From Streptomyces sp. MRC013 (lineage in GTDB: Bacteria; Actinomycetota; Actinomycetes; Streptomycetales; Streptomycetaceae): a stretch of 64,000 nt of DNA. The position numbers and the translations under genes are program-made. Below, piece by piece: positions 1-10,000 of the stretch. How positions within the stretch are numbered: position 1 is the first letter of the stretch; every line of letters starts with the position of its first letter. The DNA is taken from contig NZ_CP094264.1 in NCBI RefSeq assembly GCF_023614235.1, forward strand, positions 2,294,001-2,358,000. Reading direction: 5' to 3'. A model generated the notes under the pieces. That model did not search any database. It was not told where the DNA came from and saw only the letters and a list, made by a program, of their open reading frames with translations.

Positions 1-2
1 CC

Positions 3-1172
3 GATATGATGGAGGCAGACTTCAGCTTTCTGCCCCAGCTGAGCACGAAGGTCGCGGACAAGTTTCCGTACCTCGAAGTCAAGCCGGGCATGACGCTCAT
101 CTCGTGCTCAGGAACGGTTGGGCGGATGGCCTACGTACGCCCAGACATGGCCGGCATCTGGTCTTCCCAGCACGTCATGAAGGTGGCAGCGAACACAGAA
201 CGGATCCCGTCCGGCTACCTGTACACCTTCCTGCGCAGCAAGTTCGGCGTCCCGATGATCGCGAGTTCGGCGTACGGCGCGATCATCCAGCACATCGAGC
301 CGCACCACATCGCCGACCTGCCCGTACCTCGGTTCGAAGAGAAGTTGGAAGAGCGGATCCACCGCATGGTGGAGCTCAGCGCCCGCCTGCGGGCACACTT
401 CCAAGCTGGACTGGTGGCCGCAACGGAGGACTTCTTCAGGAGCGTCGACCTGCCCGAGCTGATCGACATTCGCTGGCATCAGCAGGATCGGGACCTCGGG
501 TTCGAGGTAGAGGAGGTCGGGCCGACCACCCTGCGGGCGCTCAACTTCGCTCCGCGGGCTATGCGACTCATTGACAAGTTGGGTTCGGTACCAGGTAAGA
601 CATTGGGCGAGATCTGCGCGGGCGGCACACTCAGGACCGGTGCCCGCTTCAAGCGCATTGACGCCGATCCCACGCATGGCGTGCGGCTCGTGGGACAACG
701 CCAAGCGTTTTGGATCCGGCCCGAAGGACGTTGGATCAGCGCTGCACAGGCTCCTGACGACATCCTGCAGCAGGATGAAACAGTGCTCGTTGCAGCCCAC
801 GGAACCCTGGGGGAGAACGAGGTCTACGCTCGCTCGATCCTGGTCACAGGGAGCTGGTTGGAGAATGCGTTCAGCCAGGACTTCGTCCGCGTTCTGAGCG
901 GCGACGAAGAAGTGACGGGCGCGTATCTATTCGCACTGTTCCGCTCAGATGCCATGTTCCGGATCCTTCGATCCATGAGCGTGGGGGGGAAGCAGCAGGA
1001 ATACCACTCCCGGCTGCTGCGCGATCTTCCCATCCCCCTCGCCGCCCCCGAAGACCGCCACCGCATCGCCGAAACAGTCCGCCGCGCCTACCGTAACCGC
1101 GACCGCGCCGACGTCCTCGAAGACCAGGCGCTCGCCCTGCTGACCGAAGCCATCGAGGGGGCCGCTGCCTGA
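3..1172 (+). CDS. mad5: MADS/type I-like specificity subunit S (5' partial)
   Basis: DNA-specificity subunit of a restriction or methylation system, which would direct a methyltransferase partner to its target sequence. The reading frame is open to the window edge and the first target-recognition domain looks short, so the true start is upstream. Two HsdS half-repeats are visible: one ends with a DLPVP-type motif followed by a long helix (about residues 100-150), and the second has GGKQQEYHSRLLRDLPIP near residues 327-345 followed by the terminal helix. The TGA stop overlaps the ATG of the kinase gene (TGATG). Within MADS this position corresponds to the S subunit MAD5. An ordinary type I HsdS is the alternative, but the following genes favour MADS. 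Confidence 0.75.
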   Translation, partial: DMMEADFSFLPQLSTKVADKFPYLEVKPGMTLISCSGTVGRMAYVRPDMAGIWSSQHVMKVAANTERIPSGYLYTFLRSKFGVPMIASSAYGAIIQHIEPHHIADLPVPRFEEKLEERIHRMVELSARLRAHFQAGLVAATEDFFRSVDLPELIDIRWHQQDRDLGFEVEEVGPTTLRALNFAPRAMRLIDKLGSVPGKTLGEICAGGTLRTGARFKRIDADPTHGVRLVGQRQAFWIRPEGRWISAAQAPDDILQQDETVLVAAHGTLGENEVYARSILVTGSWLENAFSQDFVRVLSGDEEVTGAYLFALFRSDAMFRILRSMSVGGKQQEYHSRLLRDLPIPLAAPEDRHRIAETVRRAYRNRDRADVLEDQALALLTEAIEGAAA

Positions 1173-4100
1173 TGGGAGCCAGGATCGTTGCCGTTGGGGA
1201 GGCCGTCAACGATGCCGAGCGGCGGGTGATCGCGTATCTGCGCGATCAGGGACCGGACGACTGGACGGTCCTGCACTCCGTCGAAATCCCGCAGCAAGAC
1301 GAGCTGTTCGAGGTCGACCTCGTCGTCGTCACCGGGCACGCCGTGTACGTCATCGACGTCAAGGGCACCCGGGGCCGCATCGAGGTCGAGGGAAGCCGGT
1401 GGCATCCAGCGAGGCGCGCGCCGTTCAGGAGCCCGTTGCCAAAGCTGCGCGGCCACGCCAAGAAGCTGAAGAGCATCCTGGAAAACGCGCACCCACAACT
1501 GGCCCGTGTCTACACGGATGCGCTCGTCGTGCTGCCGGCCCCTGACGCAGTACTGGTCGATCACACGCCGGACCAACGGGACCTCAAGGCGACCGTGACG
1601 CTGCCCGAGCTGATCGGTCGTCTCGCCGACGCCGGCCGCGTTCCTGTAGCGACCCGTCCTGTGGATGCCGACATCTCGGCTCACCACGCGACCATCGTCG
1701 GCACTGTCCAGGGCAGCTCCCGTGCCCCGTCCGGCCCGCTCCGCTTCGGGAGCTGGGAGGTGATCGAGCGGCTCAGCGAGTCCCAGCGCGCTCCCGGCAT
1801 CGACGTACTGGACGAGTACCGGGCGAAGAACGCCCTTGCTGTGCAGGGTTCGGGCACGGTACGGCTCTCGGTACGCGCCGCCGACCCGTACGCTCCCGCC
1901 GCGGACCGGTTGATGCGGCAGAAGCAGATCGGGATCGCGTACGAAGCACTCGGCAAGCTGCCTCCCCACCCGCATATCGTCGGGGTGCGGGACTTCTTCG
2001 CGCTGGATGACGAGAGCGCGTACGTCACCGTCTACGACGACGTTCCGGGCCATGCCCTGCGGCTTCATCTGGGTGAGGGCGCCGACGATCCTCTCACGGC
2101 GGACGCGAAGTTGCGGACCATCCGTCACATCCTGCTCGGCCTGGCCCACGCACACAGCCGCCGCATCGCGCACCGCGAGCTCAGCCCGTCCACCGTCCTG
2201 ATCACGCAGGACGGCCGGGCCGTGCTGACGGGCTTCGACTACGCGAAGACGGCGCAGCAGCGCGGCCACACCGTAATGCACCAGGCCCGTGCCGCGGCCG
2301 AGGCGGCATACCTGGCGCCTGAGTGCCATGCCGATCCGAGACGGATGCTCGAACCCGCGGATATCTACGCCGTAGGCGTCATCGGCTTCGAGTTGCTCAC
2401 CGGGCATGTGCCGTTCTCCTCCGCCACGGAGCAGGCCAGTGCGGGCGGTCGGCTGCCCGCCAGTGAACTCGAAGCCGCCGGTGTTCGCACCGAGCTGGCG
2501 CACTGGCTGCAGACGTTGTGCGCCACGGATCCCCAGGAGCGCCCGACAGCTGTCGAAGCTCTGCGCAGACTGGATCTTGCGGTGGGCGCGCAGCGTGCCC
2601 CGCGGAAACGTCTGAGTTCCGCGGCTCCCCCCGCGCCGCCCGGCACTCCGCCACCGGCACCTGCGGCAGCTGCCGACGGGCCCCGCGACCCATCGTTCTT
2701 CAAGAACCTGGCCGCCGACTTCCAGCTCGGCACGAAGTACATCGTGCGCAACCGGCTGGGCCGCCCCGGTTCCTTCGGTGTCGCCTACCGGGTGTACGAC
2801 ACGATAAGGAACGTCGACCGGGCAGTGAAGCTCGTCCTGCACGACCGCGACTCGCCGCTGGAGCGGCTGCGTCGCGAGGCGAGCGTTCTGGAGCGTCTGA
2901 CCAGCGCTCCGCACCCCAATGTGGTGGCGATGGTGGACGCCGACCGGTTGCTGCCTCCGGACAACTACCCCTATCTCGTGTTCGCGTTCGTCGAGGGCAG
3001 GGACGTCAGCGAGGTGATCCGCGACGGTCGGCTCGGCCCGGCCGATGTACTGCGCCTCGGAACCGATACGGCCCGGGGGCTCGCGCATATCCACAGGCTC
3101 GGGGTGTGGCATTGCGACATCAAGCCCAGCAACCTGCTGTGGACCGACGACGGCGTCAAGCTCATCGACTTCGGAATCGCCAAGACCGCGGACTCCTCCG
3201 AGGGGCACACCCACACCAGTCCCCGCTATACCCCGCCCGATCTGGATGAGGTGCCTGCCGACGGCAGCGGATTCGCCGATCGTGATCTGTTTGCCCTGGG
3301 CGTCACGATGTACGAGGCTCTCACGGGCGGGCAGTACCCGTGGGGAGACGCCGGTCAGCCGCCGCCCGGCATGCAGGCCCTTGATCCGCGCACCATCTTC
3401 AGCGGCTTCGGCGATCTCTCGCCCGGGCTGGTGGAAATCCTGCTGAGGGCCGTCTCGCCGTACCGTGCGGAGCGCTTCAGCTCGGCCGAGGAACTACTCT
3501 CCGCGCTGGAGGCTCTGGGAGCCGCCCGTGTGCCTGTGCCTCGGTCCGCCCAGCCAGAGGATGCCGACCCTGCCAGTGTGTCCCCGGCCGCCCCGGCTGC
3601 CGAACCGGCGCCCAACACCAACCCGTACGTAGCCCACTTGCAGACGCTCTACAGCCAGAGCCACCGCAGCAACCGCGGCACCCGCGGCCTCGACCCTCAG
3701 GGCATGCAGGTGTACGTCGAGACGGCCCTGGACCGCGCGTTGGTCCCTGCTCTGCGCGCGGGAAAGCACGCGCTGGTCATCGTCACCGGTAACGCGGGCG
3801 ACGGGAAAACCGCATTCCTGGAGAGCTTCGAGGCCCAGGCGCGCAAACTCGATGCCCAGTTCGGACCCGATCGCCTCAACGGCAGTGATTTCACGCTCGA
3901 CGGACATCGCTTCCGAACCAACCACGACGGCAGCCAGGACGAGGCCGATGCCGCCAGCGACGACGTACTGGAGGACTTCTTCGCACCGTACGCCGGCGAC
4001 GACGCCACCGGCTGGGCGGGGCAGGGGGAAACTCGCCTGATCGCGGTGAACGAGGGACGCCTGGTGGACTTTCTCAGCCACCACCACGAGCGCTTCCCGC

Positions 4101-5455
4101 TCCTGTCCAAGCTGGTCAACATCGGCCTGGCGGGCGGGGAAACCGGTGACGCGGTCGCCGTGGTCAACCTCAACACACGTGATGTGACCGCCCGCCCGGC
4201 CGACGAGGAAGGCAACCCTGTCGACGACGAGTCGATTCTGGAGCGGATGCTGGACCGCATGACGCATGAGCGCTTCTGGGAGGTGTGCGCGTCCTGCGAC
4301 ATCGCCGATACCTGCTACGCGCGGCACAACGCCCAGACGTTCCGCCACCCCGACGCGGGTCCACAGGTCAAGCGTCGGCTGCGCAGGGTCTACGAGCTCA
4401 CCCAACTGCGCGGCCGACTCCACATCACCCTGCGCGATCTGCGTTCCGCTCTCGCCTACACGCTCACCTCGGGACGAGACTGCGCGGAGATTCACGCAGT
4501 GCACGCGGCAGACGAGGCGCAACCCCTGCTCGACAGCTACTACTTCTCCGCCTACCTGGGCACCCCACCGGCTCCGAACGGACTGCCCAGAGAGCGGGAC
4601 CGACTGCTGAGGCTGCTTCGGGAGACGGACGTTGCCGCTCCGCCCCAGCCGCAGCTGGACCGGCGGCTCGACTACACCGGGCTCATCGACGACCGCGCCT
4701 TGGTCGCCATCGACGGACGCTCCGATCGGGACAGGCAGCTGATCGCGGCGCAGTTCGCCATGCTGGCGCGGTCCACCTCCGCGCTGTCGGAGGACATCCT
4801 CGCGCACCGCCGCCATCTGGGCGCGGCCCGGCGGCTGCTCTACTTCGAGCTCCGGGACGACGCGCGTGCCGAGCGCATGCTGCCCTATCCCTCCGCGCTG
4901 CGATTTCTTTCTCTGCTCGCCTCACCGACGGCTGCTGCGGCGGCCCGGGACGAGCTGCTGTACGCGCTCAACCGGGGAGAGGGGCTGGCAGCGCCGGACC
5001 GGATCGGTGAGGCCATGGCGTTGAAGCTGCGTACCGTGCCGCACGGCACGGTACGCAGCTTCCGGCTGTTCCCCGCTGCTGGCTTCACGCTGGAGCCCGG
5101 GGACGCCCCGGCCTCGATATACGTCGAAGGCAGCCGGACAGCACTGCGACTGCGCTACCAGGATCCTGACGGACGTCAGGGAGCGGAGGCTGAACTGGCC
5201 ATCGGGCTCGACCTGTTCGAACTGCTGCAGCGCTTCGCCCAGGGGTACCGGCCGGGCGTCGCCGACGTGCAGGGGCAGCAGCTCGCCCTCTCTGTGTTCA
5301 AGAATCGGCTCGCCTCGGTGCCGTACCAGGAAGTGTTGCTCACCGCCCACGGACACGATCTGCGCCGGGTCCACCGCACACCGGATCATGCGCTGCACAT
5401 GGAGGACCTGTCCGCCGTGTCCGGTGACGGGAATGAGGAGGAGACATGGCGCTGA
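1172..5455 (+). CDS. mad6: NERD / tandem protein kinase / P-loop ATPase (MAD6, PglW-like)
   Basis: A 1427-aa multidomain defence protein. Residues 1-120 form a NERD nuclease-related domain (D49 and D62-V-K64). A first kinase-like domain (about 200-470) has HRE (334-336) instead of HRD and GFDYAK instead of DFG, so it looks like a pseudokinase. A second kinase (about 530-800) is canonical: AVKL lysine, HCDIKPSN (D649) and DFG (D666). The C-terminal third starts with a Walker A motif GNAGDGKT (873-880) and carries a cysteine cluster (C1039, C1042, C1048) that may bind zinc. NERD plus kinase is shared with PglW of BREX type 2, but no PglY or PglZ follows. It overlaps mad5 by one base and mad7 by 10 bases. 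Confidence 0.8.
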   Translation: MGARIVAVGEAVNDAERRVIAYLRDQGPDDWTVLHSVEIPQQDELFEVDLVVVTGHAVYVIDVKGTRGRIEVEGSRWHPARRAPFRSPLPKLRGHAKKLKSILENAHPQLARVYTDALVVLPAPDAVLVDHTPDQRDLKATVTLPELIGRLADAGRVPVATRPVDADISAHHATIVGTVQGSSRAPSGPLRFGSWEVIERLSESQRAPGIDVLDEYRAKNALAVQGSGTVRLSVRAADPYAPAADRLMRQKQIGIAYEALGKLPPHPHIVGVRDFFALDDESAYVTVYDDVPGHALRLHLGEGADDPLTADAKLRTIRHILLGLAHAHSRRIAHRELSPSTVLITQDGRAVLTGFDYAKTAQQRGHTVMHQARAAAEAAYLAPECHADPRRMLEPADIYAVGVIGFELLTGHVPFSSATEQASAGGRLPASELEAAGVRTELAHWLQTLCATDPQERPTAVEALRRLDLAVGAQRAPRKRLSSAAPPAPPGTPPPAPAAAADGPRDPSFFKNLAADFQLGTKYIVRNRLGRPGSFGVAYRVYDTIRNVDRAVKLVLHDRDSPLERLRREASVLERLTSAPHPNVVAMVDADRLLPPDNYPYLVFAFVEGRDVSEVIRDGRLGPADVLRLGTDTARGLAHIHRLGVWHCDIKPSNLLWTDDGVKLIDFGIAKTADSSEGHTHTSPRYTPPDLDEVPADGSGFADRDLFALGVTMYEALTGGQYPWGDAGQPPPGMQALDPRTIFSGFGDLSPGLVEILLRAVSPYRAERFSSAEELLSALEALGAARVPVPRSAQPEDADPASVSPAAPAAEPAPNTNPYVAHLQTLYSQSHRSNRGTRGLDPQGMQVYVETALDRALVPALRAGKHALVIVTGNAGDGKTAFLESFEAQARKLDAQFGPDRLNGSDFTLDGHRFRTNHDGSQDEADAASDDVLEDFFAPYAGDDATGWAGQGETRLIAVNEGRLVDFLSHHHERFPLLSKLVNIGLAGGETGDAVAVVNLNTRDVTARPADEEGNPVDDESILERMLDRMTHERFWEVCASCDIADTCYARHNAQTFRHPDAGPQVKRRLRRVYELTQLRGRLHITLRDLRSALAYTLTSGRDCAEIHAVHAADEAQPLLDSYYFSAYLGTPPAPNGLPRERDRLLRLLRETDVAAPPQPQLDRRLDYTGLIDDRALVAIDGRSDRDRQLIAAQFAMLARSTSALSEDILAHRRHLGAARRLLYFELRDDARAERMLPYPSALRFLSLLASPTAAAAARDELLYALNRGEGLAAPDRIGEAMALKLRTVPHGTVRSFRLFPAAGFTLEPGDAPASIYVEGSRTALRLRYQDPDGRQGAEAELAIGLDLFELLQRFAQGYRPGVADVQGQQLALSVFKNRLASVPYQEVLLTAHGHDLRRVHRTPDHALHMEDLSAVSGDGNEEETWR

Positions 5456-7089
5456 CCAGTGTGCACAGCAAGTTCCACCATCCCGGGGTGAGCCGTGTCG
5501 ACTACAAGACGCTCCACATGGACCGGGTTCTGACCGCTTTCCTGGCACGCTTGTGGCATCGCGGTCTGCCGAGCAAGCTCAGTCGCGCCGGAGATCTCAC
5601 CGTCGACGACTTCGTGGACCTCTTCCTGGCCAACCCTGATGTCTTCGAGGGCTTCGACCGGGACACGACGACCCGCTGGGTGAACACACACCTGATGGAT
5701 CTGGTCAACCGGGGCCGGGTGAACGAGGCCGTGGCGGGCCCTCGCCCTCTTCACGGCTTCACCTACCGCTTTCGCAACAGTCGCAAGTCCCGTCCGTACG
5801 GGGCCGATGAGCAGCTCTATGAGATGCTCGCCGAGGCGCCCAGTGCGCTGCAGGAGCTGCGGTCGTTCTTCTTCTCTGACGTGGACCGGACCACCGGTGC
5901 GATCAAGCCGGGTCCTGACACCGACGTGGAGACGCAGGCGCTGCTGCACCTGGTGAGCAAGGCGTACGGCAAGGTCGAGGACCGGCCGGACACGAGCAAG
6001 CCCCGCAGGCCCTATCCGCTGTTGTGCCAGGAGCCCGCGCGGCTGCTCGCGGAGGACGTCATGCGACTGCTCTACCACCAGGAGCACATGCCGCGCACGG
6101 TCCTGGTGGAGTACTTGAAGATCCTCTTCGCCTTCCATCTGGCGCTTTACCACCTGCGGATGATCAAACTGCTGCCCAGAGCGGTGGCCGCCGGCGCCGT
6201 GGACACCTCGTGTGCGAGTGGGCACAAGGGAGCGGATGCGGCCCATCAATGCCCCTACCGCGTCCACCTCTTCGTGGACGTCGAGGGTGTCCCCGGCACC
6301 CCGGCTGCCCTTCTCGCAGAGCACAGCGCCAGCGTGTGGTACGGCCGCATCCAGCGGTTCGTCAAAGCCACGTTCGAGGTGAAGAAGCTGGACGAGTTCG
6401 CCGAGCACCTGATGACCAAGCGTCGCAAGCTCACCGCTCCCCAGGACCGTCCCTACTTCTCGGCCGCCGAAGTCCTGACCTTGCTGGGCAAGGGATACAA
6501 GAGTGAGCGGGACAACTTCTTCGACCAGCGCGTGAACGGGGTGCTGGACGACGAGACCGACCCGCCCTCCGAGGTACGGCAGATCGCGGACCTGGGCCTG
6601 AGCCCGTTCGACGAATACATCGAGATGCTGCTGCACTACAAGGGCCGATACCACCGCGGATACATCGTCGACTGCCTGGACTCCCTGCTACTGAAGAACC
6701 GGCCCGGCGCGCTGCTGACCCAGCCGCGTGGCACCCGGGGCGAGCGCCGCTTCGTCCTCGACGCACGGCTGCTGGAGATTCTGCTGCAGATTTCGCTGCT
6801 GCGCCCTGGGCCCGACGGGAATCTGTCGACCTCACCCATGCGTATCGACGAGTTCCTCGCCGTACTGCGCGAGCGCTACGGCCTGTACGTCGACCAGCTG
6901 CCCGACTCGGACGGCTTCACGGGCGCCGACCTCGACGACCAGGTCGCGCTGCGAGCGAACTCCACCGCTTTCACCCATCGCCTCCGCGAGATCGGCTACT
7001 ACCAGGACATGTCGGATGCCTATCTGACGCAGACCATCACTCCTCGCTACTCCATGGGTACGACGCCCGGCGCGGAGGTGGTCCGGTGA
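5446..7089 (+). CDS. mad7: MADS protein MAD7-like, unknown biochemical role
   Basis: A 547-aa soluble protein with no catalytic motif I recognise. It sits between the kinase and the large ATPase, where MADS loci encode MAD7, and this position is the main reason for the name. It is charged and mostly helical in appearance. A C256-x3-H260-x6-H267-x-C269 cluster could bind a metal. The ATG has a strong GAGGAGGAG ribosome site inside the end of mad6, and its stop overlaps the GTG of the next gene (GTGA), so the set is translationally coupled. A role as an adaptor between the kinase and the ATPase is only a guess. Confidence 0.6.
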   Translation: MALTSVHSKFHHPGVSRVDYKTLHMDRVLTAFLARLWHRGLPSKLSRAGDLTVDDFVDLFLANPDVFEGFDRDTTTRWVNTHLMDLVNRGRVNEAVAGPRPLHGFTYRFRNSRKSRPYGADEQLYEMLAEAPSALQELRSFFFSDVDRTTGAIKPGPDTDVETQALLHLVSKAYGKVEDRPDTSKPRRPYPLLCQEPARLLAEDVMRLLYHQEHMPRTVLVEYLKILFAFHLALYHLRMIKLLPRAVAAGAVDTSCASGHKGADAAHQCPYRVHLFVDVEGVPGTPAALLAEHSASVWYGRIQRFVKATFEVKKLDEFAEHLMTKRRKLTAPQDRPYFSAAEVLTLLGKGYKSERDNFFDQRVNGVLDDETDPPSEVRQIADLGLSPFDEYIEMLLHYKGRYHRGYIVDCLDSLLLKNRPGALLTQPRGTRGERRFVLDARLLEILLQISLLRPGPDGNLSTSPMRIDEFLAVLRERYGLYVDQLPDSDGFTGADLDDQVALRANSTAFTHRLREIGYYQDMSDAYLTQTITPRYSMGTTPGAEVVR

Positions 7090-10000
7090 GCACTGTGGGA
7101 CTGACCGAGCCGAGCACCGCAGATCTGCGCGATGCGCTGGAGGGCGTGCTGGTGCCCCGGCTCACGTCTCTGCTCGCCTCGCGCGACGCGGGCCACTGCA
7201 TGCGGGTGACCGAAGTGGACGCCGCCCTCGCGGCGCGTCTGGTGCGCAGGCTCAGGAGCGCCAACGGCGCAGGGGCCGAGGTGTGTCTGCTGGGGCCGGC
7301 ACGGGACACCGAGGAAGTCAGCGAGCTGCGGGATGTCACGGTGACCAGCACCAAGCTGGTCGAGCTGCGCAACCGCACGGAGCAGCCTCAGTCGGACGGC
7401 GCTGCCGGACCCCTTCTCGTCTTCGTGCCGCCGGGGCTCAGGGCCAGCGCAGAGGACTCCTTCGGTGTCGCGACCTTCGAGGAGATCTCTCTCGGGGACA
7501 GCTACGACCTCCTCGCCGCTCAGCTGCTGGACGAGGTGCCGGCCACGCTGCGACCAAGCGTGGAGGAGCTGCTCGCGCTCCTGGGCGAGGTCCCCGACCA
7601 GCGCGCGAGTGCACGGGCCCGTGCCGCGTACCTGCTCACTCTCAAGGCCAACGGCTACGGAGAACAGGCCGCCGGGGCCGCGGTCTTCCATTTCGGCCTG
7701 GTTCCGGACTTCGAGCTGTTCGCCCAACCGGGCGAGGTGCGGGAGCGAGCCGACCGCAATCGCGACCTCGTCGACAAGCTGACCGAGTCCGCCCGCTCGG
7801 AGCGACAGCGGGTACTGGAACTCGGGCTCATTGACTCGGAATTCGCCGGCCGCCTGGCCGGATTCGTGGCCCGCTGCGGGCTGGAGGACCGCGTCGCGTG
7901 GACGCGGCGTATCGTTATCGACCGGGAGAACTGGGCGCTTTCTTTCGGGAACTGGCGCCTCGACGACCGCCAGCGTGCCTCGGTCTCCATCGATGTGCAG
8001 GAACTCGGACTGCCCCGCGCAGGTGACGTGCCCGACGATCTGGCCGCGTACCCCGCGTTGTCCGCCATAGCTGGCCAGCCCTACCTGTTGGCCGGTCCGA
8101 AGGGCGTCAGCGAGCTTCTCGCCCACTTCACAGTCGACCCCGTCCCCCGCAAAGTGGAGGGGCTCGCCCGATTCCGTGTGGAAATCGCGTCGGAGAAGTC
8201 CGGACCGATCGGCCGCAGCACCTCAGTGAAGAAGGCTGCCAAGGCCGAACACAAAGCGAAGCTGCCCAAACTCACGAAGATCGACTGGGACGAGGGGTGG
8301 CACTACCTCACCGTCACACCGCTCGACGACCAGGAACAGCCTCTCGATGTCGAGTCGGCCAGCGACGGTCTGCCAGGGGGGCAGAGCGAGCGGTTCTACG
8401 TCGTGCCCGATGCGGAGACGGAGGAGCCACCAGAGCGCAGTGCCGGCCGGTACGAGGGTGTCGTACAGGCCCTGCGCGACCTTCAGTTCCAGGCGCTAGC
8501 GAACGGTGACGACCCGGCACGTGTCGCACTCGGCGAAGTCCGGTGGAAGGCAGGCACCGGCCGCGCCCAGCAACGGACGCTGAGCGCCCGGGTCAGCGCC
8601 GCCGGGACGGTGGACATCCGTCTCTCCCCCACCCTCACTGTGCTTCAGCAGCGCATCCTCGCGGCGGCAGACCGGCCGGGGCTGTGGCAGCTCAGCCTGG
8701 GACCGGCGAGTGCCGGAGATCCTGTGCTCGATGCCGATGACGGGTTGGTGGCCTCGCTGACCGGTCGGACGGCCGAAGCCTTCGAAGCCTTCCTCGCGGC
8801 GAGGCGGGGCTATTTCTCCGCACTCCGCGGCGCCGGCGACGCAGCAGAGGAAGAGAGTCTCCTGGTCACCGAGGCCGTCGACTTCTCGGCGGTGCGCATA
8901 GAGCTCGCCGCATATGCGCAGGCGTACACCGAGCTCATCGCGGCGCAACTGCACCACCTGGAGCGGGCCGGGGACACGGAGCGGGCGTCAGTTCTCGTCC
9001 GTCTCGCCCAGATCCTGCAGTTCGACTGCGTGGCCGCGACGCTCACCGATGGGCTTGGACAACGCCACCACGTCCTGCTCGTGGCTCCTACGCACCCGCT
9101 ACGCGCCCTGTGGCTGGCGACCTGGTCGGCCCTGGGCGCCGACTGGATCACGCGGCTTACGGGCGCCGACCGGCGCCAGGTCATCGCCGCTCGCGGCTCG
9201 CTGATGGACGAGCTGTCCTCGCTGGGGTTTCCCTTCGCGGTGCCGCGGCGGGACGGACGCCTCCTGGTGGCTGCGGAGAACCTCACTCCGTACTGGGGGG
9301 CCTATCTGCCCAGTGAGGTGGAAGACCCACGCGGGCTGCTCGGCCAACTGGCCTCAGTTCTGCGACTGCCGGCTGCTACATCCGGTACCGGTGCCGGGTC
9401 CACCGGTCTGTCAGGCACGCATCTCGCAGACCGCGTGGAGCGCTATGTGCGCCTGCATCCGTATGTCCACACCCTCGTGATGAACGTGGTGAATGCGGGG
9501 CGCGGTGAGCTGCTTGCCGACATGCTGCTGGAGCTCCAACGGCGGGAGGTGACGCGGTCTCTGCGCTTCGACCTGCGTCTGTGTGTTGGCGATCCGGAGG
9601 CGCCGGAGGCGGGAGAGGCGCTCGCTGAGCTGCTGCGCGCGGAGGCCCAGGTCTCCGCCGCCGAGGCGGAGGCGTTCCTCAACCCGTCGGGGGGCGCGTT
9701 CCAGGCGAAGCTGGCCTTCTCCGTCCGGTCGGTGGACGAGTTCACTGCCAACCCTGGTGACTTCGACGCGCACCTCACCGTTCTCATCGATGCCTTCGGC
9801 GGGGAACAGCTCGGCTCAACCCAGCACGAGGACATCGCGCACGCGCCGGTCCACGGACTGGTGCAGGCGATGGCATCGCGGTACGTGAAGAACGAACAGC
9901 AGGTCGCGTGGCGCAAGTTCCCCCGGCACGGCGAAGCACCGGTTCTGGACGATGCCGAGGACCTCACCACGCTTCTCGGCCACCTCCCCGCGCTCATGGC

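Noticed and set aside
1088..3214. 708-aa minus-strand frame
   Set aside because: It is an antisense shadow of the kinase gene, with low-complexity sequence, no ribosome site and no domain.
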